A stretch of DNA of 64,000 nt from Alkalicoccobacillus plakortidis (GTDB taxonomy: Bacteria > Bacillota > Bacilli > Bacillales > Bacillaceae_D), in assembly GCF_023703085.1 (NCBI RefSeq), contig NZ_JAMQJY010000001.1, positions 1,240,001 through 1,304,000 of the forward strand, read 5' to 3'. Both the position numbers and the translations under genes were made by a program. This document shows positions 57,103-64,000 of this stretch, one piece after another. Each line of letters starts with the position of its first letter. The stretch's first letter is position 1. Under the pieces are notes generated by a model that saw only the letters and a program-made list of their open reading frames with translations, was not told the DNA's origin and did no database searches.

Positions 57103-59735
57103 CTATTTTGCTTCGTACCATGTTTCCCCAACTGAAACATCCGCTTTTAACGGCACCACTAGCTCAAGTGCTGATTCCATAACTTCCGGAACAATTCTAT
57201 TCATGATCTCTAGCTCATCTTCAGGCACTTCAAAAATCAATTCATCGTGTACCTGTAACAGCATTCTGCTCTTTAATTGTTCGTTCTCCAAACGCTCAGC
57301 CATATCAATCATTGCTTTTTTAATAATGTCTGCGGCTGTACCTTGAATTGGTGTATTCATGGCTGTACGTTCAGCAAAGCTTCTAAGATTAAAGTTACGG
57401 CTAGTGAGCTCTGGAAGATAGCGTCTCCGCTGCATTAAGGTTGAGACAAAACCAAGCCTCGCGTGCCTCCTCTACAACATCATGCATGTACGCTTTCACA
57501 TTTGGATAGCTTTCTAAATAACGTTCAATAAATTCCGCTGCTTCCTTACGTGTAATGTCTAAGCTTTGAGACAAACCATAATCACTAATGCCATAGACAA
57601 TTCCGAAATTAACCGCTTTGGAACTTCTACGCATATTAGATGTGACCTCAGTTTCCTTCACATGAAAAACATCCATCGCTGTTTTTGTATGAATATCCAT
57701 GTCATTTTTAAACGCCTCTATTAAGCCCTTATCTCCTGAAATATGGGCTAATACTCGTAATTCAATTTGAGAATAATCAGCTGCAAGAATCGACCACCCA
57801 GGCTCAGAAGGAACAAATGCTTTGCGAATGGTACGTCCTTCCTCTAAACGGATCGGGATATTTTGTAGGTTGGGATCCGTTGAGCTTAACCTACCCGTTT
57901 GAGTTAATGCTTGATTATAACGTGTGTGAATACGCCCAGTACTCTCATCTACTACTTTTAATAACCCTTCGATATAAGTAGAGAAAAGTTTACCCAACTG
58001 ACGATAGAGTAGTATATGCTCAATAATTTCATGTTTACCTGCTAATTTCTCTAACACATCAGCAGAGGTGGAGTAGCCTGTTTTTGTCTTTTTTACAGGT
58101 GGTAAGCCTAATGTTTCAAACAAGATCTCTCCAAGCTGCTTAGGCGAATTAATATTAAAGCTTGTCCCTGCCAATTCATGTATTTTTTGTTCCAGTGTCT
58201 TTAATCGTTCAGATAGATCTTCGCCCATTTTTTCAAGCTGAGACTTGTCGACTTTTATTCCCGTTGTTTCCATACGTCCTAGAACAACAGATAATGGCAT
58301 TTCTAAATCATAAAAAAGAGAAGATTGGTTATTTGCTTCTAGCTCTTTTTCAAGATCCGCTTTTAACTCGAATACTGCAGATGCTTTTCGACCCAAGTGA
58401 TCACTTAAGACGTCCTGATCAGGAATACGTTGTTTCGCCCCTTTTCCATAAACAGTTTCATCATCTTCAACAATCGATAGTCCTTTTCGATTAGCAATAT
58501 CACTAATACCGTGCGATGACACGGATGGATCAAGTAGATAAGAGGCAATCAGCAAGTCAAATTCAATTCCGTCAAGCTCGATATCCTGCCAACCTAAAGC
58601 AACAACTGTTCGTTTGGCATCAAATACCCACTTTTTCTTTGACTCATCCTTTGCCCACTCAACAAATAACTCCGATTCAATCGCTTGGTTTTGTTGGAAT
58701 AAAAAACGTTCCGTGTTCATTTGTCACAGCAAATCCTTCAATTGGTGCATGGTGATAATGCTCGCCTAACACCTCTGCTACAATCGCTGATGGACTGGAC
58801 AAATGCTTATCTGTAATGGTTTCAACAATTTCTATATCTAGTTTACTTAATTCTTCTGTTTTTGTTTCTCCATGTTCATCTGGAAGACGATTTAGTAAAG
58901 AAGAAAAATCGAGATCTTTAAAGAATGAACTCACCTTGTGGACATCAAACTCACCAAAAGCCAAATCCTCAATTTGTAGATCAACAGGTACTTCTGTATA
59001 AATCGTTGCTAATGTCTTACTTAAAAGTGCCTGGTCGTGATGTTCAACAAGTCGTTCCTTCATCTTTTTACCCGATATTTGCTCAACAGATTCAAGAACT
59101 GTTTCGACCGAACCAAATTCTTTTAGCAGTTTTAATGCTGTTTTTTCACCGATTCCAGGTACACCAGGAATATTATCTGATGTATCGCCCATTAGTCCTT
59201 TTAAGTCAATGATTTGCTTAGCAGAAATTCCATACTTCTCGTCGATCGCATCAAGATCATAACGATCCATGTTGGTGATTCCTTTTTTAGTTAAATACAC
59301 TTCTACTTGCTTTGTGACAAGCTGAAGTAAGTCTTTATCTCCAGAAATAACCTTTACTTGCCAGCCTTCTTTTTCTGCACGACCTGCAAGTGTACCAATA
59401 ATATCATCAGCCTCATAATCAGTTGCTTCATAGCGCTTAATTCCATATGTATCAAGAAGTTCCCTGATAAACGGAAGCTGTTCTGATAACTCTGGTGGTG
59501 TTTTTTGTCTTGTTCCTTTGTATTCTGAATAGGTCTTATGACGGAAAGTAGATTTCCCAGCATCAAAAGCAACTAAAATATGTGTTGGCTTGTCATCTTC
59601 AAGTATTTTAAGCAGCATGGTAGTGAAGCCATACACTGCGTTTGTGTAAATTCCTTTATCATTAGATAAAAGCGGCAACGCAAAAAACGCTCGATAAGCG
59701 ATACTGTTACCGTCGATTAAGATCAATTTTTTCAT
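57103..59735 (-). CDS. polA: DNA polymerase I, two +1 insertions
   Basis: Repair and Okazaki-fragment polymerase. The first frame holds the 5'-3' exonuclease (LILIDGNSIAYRAFFALP, VAFDAGKSTFRHK, GLMGDTSDNIPGVPGIGEKTA); the second holds the inactive proofreading domain and most of the polymerase (DYSQIELRVLAHISGD, RRSSKAVNFGIVYGIS); the third holds RRRYLPELTSRNFNLRSFAERTAMNTPIQGTAAD and VHDELIFEVP. They join at GCTTGG 58683-58688 (reads FIPTKPAIESELFVEW if GCTGG) and CCAAGC 57452-57457 (reads EEAREAGFVSTLMQRRRYL if CCAGC). Repaired length is 876 residues, against 880 in B. subtilis. Confidence 0.95.
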
Positions 59736-59821
59736 ATATTATCCGCCTCATTTCTCTTTCAATCCTTGCCTTAATTGTACCATAGGCATACTTAAATAGA
59801 AAAAATGCTGAAAATGTGCAC

Positions 59822-59860
59822 AAAAAAAGAGGACGGAAGCATAAGGGGGAGCTTCCGTCC
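59822..59860 (-). terminator. Terminator after phoR
   Basis: GGACGGAAGC-tcccccttat-GCTTCCGTCC, then a T-rich run on the minus strand, between phoR and polA. Confidence 0.85.
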
Positions 59861-59996
59861 TTCAAGGGGGTGAACAATATCATCCAGTCAGGGTTAGTTG
59901 GGACCGGATGTATCATTCGTGGTAGACCGTTCACTTATTGAGTATAAGGATAAGCTGTAAAACGGTCATAAAGCCCTTGTAAATGTTTTGTAAAGA

Positions 59997-61786
59997 TTAA
60001 AAGATCTCATCTATCTGTTCTTTTGGAAATACTAGTGTAAACGTGGTCCCCTCACCCTGCTTACTTTGAACATGAATACTTGCGTGATGGGCTTCTGCCA
60101 AGTGTTTAACAATTGCCAGTCCTAAACCAGTTCCTCCTGAGTTACGGCTACGAGCTCTGTCAACTCGATAAAAGCGTTCAAACACTCTAGGAATTTCATT
60201 TTCTTCTATACCAATCCCAGTGTCTGTTACTTTTAACTCAACTGTTGATTGATTGCCTTTAACCATCACTTCTATCTTGCCACTTGCAGGTGTATACGTG
60301 ATGGCATTATTAATAATATTTATGAGGATCTGCTTCATTCTCTCAGGATCCCCTTGCATCGTTGAATCTCCAGACGAAGCAAGTGTCAAGTTAATCTCCT
60401 TTGTACTTGCCTTGTCATTTAACATCGTAACGACTTCATCTGCTATTTGAACCAACGTCATTTCCGCCCAATGCACTTGAAAATAGGAACGTTCAATTTT
60501 TGATAGTTCAAGTAAATCGTGAATTAAGCTTTGCAGACGCTCGCTTTCTTTTAAAATGATTTTCAAAAACTTCTCACGCAGTTTTTCCTCATCCATTGCT
60601 CCATCCAACAATGTTTCTGAGAATCCCTTAATAGATGTAATTGGTGTTTTTAATTCATGCGAGACATTAGCAACAAAGTCTTTTCGTACTTGTTCCAACT
60701 TTTTCTGTTCAGTTATGTCATGTAAAACTAATGTCATGCCTCTTATTTTTCCAGATGCATCTAACACAGGTGCTCCGTAGACATCGTACACTTTAGACAT
60801 ATAGGCTTCACCAATGGTCAACTGGTCTCGTTGTTTGGTTTCTGTAATAAAAACAGATTGAATAAATTGCACTAAACCAGGCTCTTCCATCACATCATGA
60901 TACAGCCTATTTAACCAAGACTGATCCTCCACCTGAAAAATGAGTCTACTCGCCTTATTCATCACAGAGATGTCTCCACGTACATTGATGAGAAGTAACC
61001 CACTTCCCATATTTTCAATCAGTGTCTCCATTCTCTCCTGCTGCGCTTGATGCCGTTTTGAGATATAGTCTAAATTATACGCAAGCATATTAAGCGATCG
61101 ACTTAGCTGACCAATTTCCGCATGCTGATTCTCAAATGTCCTTGCAGAATAGTCCCCTTTAGCTAAACGTTTTGCTACTTTTACCGCTTCGTCAATTGGC
61201 CTCATCATCTCTTTTGTTACTCTAAATGTTAAAAGGGATATCACAACAACAGCCACAAAAAAACTTGCAGCAATAATAATCCAAATTGTCTGATCAACAG
61301 CTTGAAGGCTTGTCATTGGTAGACCCAAACGAAAATACCCAATAATCTGATCATCTGTATCTGTTATGGGTACAGCATAATACAACAGCTCTTGTCCTAA
61401 TGTCTCGCTATACCGAATCTCATAGCCATCATCATTCGAATCTGCTGAGCGAATTTCTGGTCTATCCAAATGATTATCCAACGGTTGATCCGTTTCGGCA
61501 GATTCTCCTAATACTTGACCGTCTAGGTCCAAAATTGTTACTCGAGCAAGGATTCGTCCGCTAATGGTTTCGGCTAATTCATCCATTTCAGTTGGCGCTG
61601 TATCTGGATCTAACGCAGCTCTTGTGCCATATATGATCCGAGTCTCGCTTCACTTTCTAGCCTTTCACTAACGGTTTTTAGATGAAAGTCTTTGTACCAG
61701 TGCCCAATTGTTAAACCAAGACCAGACATGACTAACAGTGTAATAAGCGTAATCACACTAATAAAACGAAAACGCAGTTTATGCAT
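59997..61786 (-). CDS. phoR: Phosphate-limitation sensor kinase PhoR, one base lost
   Basis: Membrane histidine kinase that activates PhoP when phosphate is scarce. ATG at 61786 overlaps the phoP stop by 8 nt. The first frame gives the N-terminal helix (FRFISVITLITLLVMSGLGLTIG) and breaks near 61641; one missing C gives ...ESEARLRIIYGTRAALDPDTAPTEMDELAE. The rest is intact: extracytoplasmic domain, second helix (IWIIIAASFFVAVVVISLLTF), HAMP, PAS, HisKA VSHELKTPITSIKGF, and HATPase TDTGIGIEENE, RNSGGTGLGLAIVKHL. Repaired length is 596 residues. Confidence 0.9.
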
Positions 61787-62498
61787 CTAACAACGGCTCT
61801 TCCATTTTATAACCTAATCCTCGTATCGTTTTAATATATACAGGTTTTTTTGTATTTGGCTCGATCTTCTCACGTAAATGGCTAATATGCACATCCACAA
61901 TACGAGTATCCCCTACGAACTCATAATCCCAAACAGCATTTAGCAATTGATCTCGAGTGAGCACTCTACCTTTATGATTAGCTAAATATAAAAGAAGTTC
62001 AAATTCTTTAGGTGTAAGTGATAACGCCTGACCCTGACAGTTCACTTCATAATTCTCAGGGAAGATATCAACTTCACCGATGCGGATCATTTCTGATACA
62101 TCATCAGTTGATTGAGCATTCAGAGCTGATTGAGCCGCTCTGCGCAAAATAGCACGGACTCTGGCAACAACCTCTCTTGGACTGAATGGTTTGGTCATGT
62201 AATCATCTGCACCTAGTTCAAGTCCTAATACTTTATCAAACTCATCATCTTTAGCAGTAAGCATTAGAATTGGAGTCTGGACCTTACTAATTCTTAATTG
62301 TTTACACACATCAATGCCATCCATCTCAGGAAGCATTAAGTCAAGTACGATCAGATCGAATGTGTTTTGTTTAGCAAGCTCTAATCCTGCTGCACCATCA
62401 CTTGCTGTCTCAACTTCATAGCCAGCCTGTTCGAGATTAAATTGGAGCAAAGTCACAATGGATTCTTCATCATCTACTACTAATAGTCGTTTTCCCAT
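61779..62498 (-). CDS. phoP: Phosphate response regulator PhoP
   Basis: OmpR-type response regulator controlling phosphate starvation genes. The 239 residues have the receiver with acidic pocket VVDDEES, phosphorylation site Asp53 (IVLDLMLPEMDG), Thr and Lys in MLTAKDDE and MTKPFSPRE, and the winged-helix domain (SLTPKEFELLLYLANHKGRVLTRDQLL). Directly upstream of phoR. Intact. Confidence 0.96.
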   Translation of the reverse strand: MGKRLLVVDDEESIVTLLQFNLEQAGYEVETASDGAAGLELAKQNTFDLIVLDLMLPEMDGIDVCKQLRISKVQTPILMLTAKDDEFDKVLGLELGADDYMTKPFSPREVVARVRAILRRAAQSALNAQSTDDVSEMIRIGEVDIFPENYEVNCQGQALSLTPKEFELLLYLANHKGRVLTRDQLLNAVWDYEFVGDTRIVDVHISHLREKIEPNTKKPVYIKTIRGLGYKMEEPLLDA

Positions 62499-62556
62499 AA
62501 AGGATGCCCTACACTCCTAACAATTAGATTGAACGGTCTTTTCTCTGTTTACATGT

Positions 62557-62565
62557 AGTATAACA
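62557..62565 (-). promoter_or_regulatory. Extended -10 promoter of phoPR
   Basis: TGTTATACT on the minus strand (TG-N-TATACT) about 60 nt upstream of phoP. The region just upstream has CTGTAAAGA twice (about 62594-62602 and 62629-62637 on the minus strand), which resembles the TT(A/T)ACA-type PhoP repeats loosely. Confidence 0.4.
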
Positions 62566-62650
62566 AACTTTATATAAAAACTTGTGATAATCTTTACAGA
62601 ATAAAATTATTAAAAGTCTTTACAGGTTTTAAAGGTTTGTCCTTCGGCTT

Positions 62651-62768
62651 CGCTCCCAGGATGAAAGGGGACGCTTTCCGTAGGCGGGCGTGGAACTAAC
62701 CGGCTTTGCCGGTGGATTTCCACCTGCCCTCTCCTCCTGCTGGAGTCGTCCCTTCCATCCTGTCCGCT
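62651..62768. repeat. Palindromic intergenic repeat, copy 2
   Basis: 118 bp between phoP and mdh. Outer stem GGATGAAAGGGGACG/CGTCCCTTCCATCC, blocks CGCTTTCCGTAGG and CTGGAGTCG, inner stem GGGCGTGGAA/TTCCACCTGCCC and apical CCGGC-ttt-GCCGG. Interior nearly identical to copy 1; outer stem changed on both sides. Confidence 0.8.
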
Positions 62769-62933
62769 AGTATAAGTAGTTTATTCAGTTTAGATGCTAT
62801 CTAGAAAATAAGATCAATTGAATTTAAAATCATAGCACCTTACCAACGAAAATCGTACTTTACCCGCTCTTGCCCCTCCTTTCCTGAAGGTATGCCACAC
62901 TTAGCCGAAGCAGCATCCTCGCGACGCATAAAT

Positions 62934-62990
62934 AAAAAAACCGAACCATTATGTGAGGTTAAACAACATAATGGTTCGGTCAGCTTTTTT
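62934..62990 (-). terminator. Conserved-sequence terminator, family copy D
   Basis: ACCGAACCATTATGT and ACATAATGGTTCGGT pair around 12 nt; seven T follow on the minus strand. It ends the mdh transcript. Confidence 0.88.
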
Positions 62991-62997
62991 GATAAAT

Positions 62998-63943
62998 CTA
63001 TTCTTTTGGTAGTGCCTTCATGACATTGCGAACGGAATCAGCTGATTGATCTAGCTGCTTCTTTTCATCTGCAGTCAATTCTAGCTCAATAATTTTTTCG
63101 ATACCGTCTCCGCCAAGGATTGTAGGTACACCAAGATAAAGATCCTCGTAACCATACTCTCCTTCAAGATAAGCAATTGTTGGTAGAACTCGTTTTTTAT
63201 CTTTCAGAATGGCTTCAACCATCTGTGTAAGTGATGCAGCTTGGTGCGTAGTAAGCACTGCCGTTTCCAAGCAATCCTACGATCTCCCCGCCGCCTTTAC
63301 GAGTCCGTTCGACAATTTCACTAATTCGTTCTTCAGAAATTAAGCTTGTAAGTGGTACACCACCTACTGCTGAATAACGGATCAGTGGAACCATGTCATC
63401 ACCATGACCACCAAGAACAAATCCTGTAATATCCTCAACTGAGATGTTTAATTCCTCAGCGATAAATGTACGGAATCTTGCCGTATCAAGTACACCTGAT
63501 TGACCGATGACACGGTTTTTAGGGAATCCAGATTCCTTGTAAACCGTATACGTCATCGCGTCAGCCGGGTTAGTAAGCACGATGATATAACAATTAGGCG
63601 AGTGTTTTACAACTTCTTTAGTAACAGATTTCATGATACCGGCATTTGTACTGACTAAGTCATCACGGCTCATTCCAGGTTTACGAGCAATACCTGCTGT
63701 GATGACAACTACATCAGAATCCTTTGTATCTTCATAACTTGAAGTCCCGGTAATCTTTGAGTCTGTACCTTGAACTGGCGTTGATTCAAACATATCTAAC
63801 GCTTTCCCTTTTGTTGGTCCTTCCATATCAGGAATATCAACAAGTACCACATCACCTAGCTCTTTCTGTGCTACCATCAATGCCGTTGTCGCTCCTGTGA
63901 AACCTCCACCAACTACTGAGATCTTTCTGCGTTTTATAGCCAT
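62998..63943 (-). CDS. mdh: Malate dehydrogenase, one +1 insertion
   Basis: NAD-dependent oxidation of malate to oxaloacetate (TCA cycle). LDH-like MDH with NAD fold [17 protein letters not shown], substrate Arg in [14 protein letters not shown] and catalytic His in [16 protein letters not shown]. The frame breaks at GCTTGG 63239-63244; reading GCTGG gives [23 protein letters not shown] and 314 residues (B. subtilis 312). AAGGAG precedes ATG at 63943. In B. subtilis it follows icd, which would lie just outside this window. Phosphate regulator phoP is the next gene downstream, as in B. subtilis. Confidence 0.95.
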
Positions 63944-64000
63944 ATAACGTCCACTCCTTCAATCGGTATCATCTGTTTTACTAGTATTATTTGAGGTTTT

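Noticed and set aside
57103..59735. polA as a separate 5'-3' exonuclease plus a truncated polymerase
   Set aside because: Stand-alone exonuclease homologues exist, but both joins sit exactly at CCAAGC/GCTTGG and one base restores polA length.

Overview
The window is about 64 kb of chromosome from an endospore-forming member of the Bacillaceae. The spore genes gerE, gerM, sspI and ytaF, T-box controlled pheS and thrS, an L20-type leader before infC with an ATT start codon, and long blocks with Bacillus subtilis gene order point there. A polar amino-acid ABC system of the Aap type, a futalosine-pathway gene (mqnC) and palindromic intergenic repeats fit the alkaliphilic or halotolerant Bacillus-like groups better than B. 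subtilis itself; that placement is inference.

Layout. 1-2.1 kb: partial ilvD, an unknown divergent gene and two tRNAs. 2.3-6.9 kb: ysmB-racE-gerM-rph-rdgB-ysnB (minus). 7-9.3 kb: ptsHI. 9.4-9.65 kb: an intergenic array of CAAG motifs spaced 20-21 bp. 9.7-12.9 kb: a MacB/YknXYZ-like export system. 13.1-20 kb: gerE, sdhCAB, yslB, uvrC, trxA. 20-24.5 kb: an Aap-like amino-acid importer where B. subtilis has fatty-acid and etf genes. 24.9-35.2 kb: a 26-residue membrane peptide, yshE, mutS2, polX, cvpA, zapA, pheST and ysgA. 35.3-40.4 kb: sspI, ysdC, ysdB, an acetate-type symporter pair, a VTT membrane protein and ysdA. 40.4-51 kb: rplT-rpmI-infC, osmC, thrS, ytxC, mqnC, dnaI-dnaB-nrdR, an unknown gene and speD. 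51.3-53.2 kb: an IS1182-like insertion sequence. 53.7-64 kb: gapB, coaE, ytaF, mutM, polA, phoR-phoP and mdh.

Most genes are on the minus strand and serve housekeeping roles: the TCA cycle and respiration (sdh, mdh), sugar phosphotransfer (ptsHI), gluconeogenesis (gapB), phosphate sensing (phoPR), DNA replication and repair (dnaB, dnaI, polA, mutM, uvrC, mutS2, polX), translation (pheST, thrS, infC, L35, L20) and polyamine synthesis (speD).

Two cautions. First, many conserved genes are broken by single-base indels. Fifteen of the breaks have one signature, CCAAGC (or GCTTGG) where the protein demands CCAGC (or GCTGG); a second group are one-base losses. The genes are almost certainly intact in the organism, so they are given here as full-length CDS with the break noted. 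Second, intergenic regions hold more structure than usual: a covarying palindromic repeat family (one copy split by the IS), a family of near-identical terminators, the phased motif array, and a candidate leader peptide plus hairpin in front of speD.
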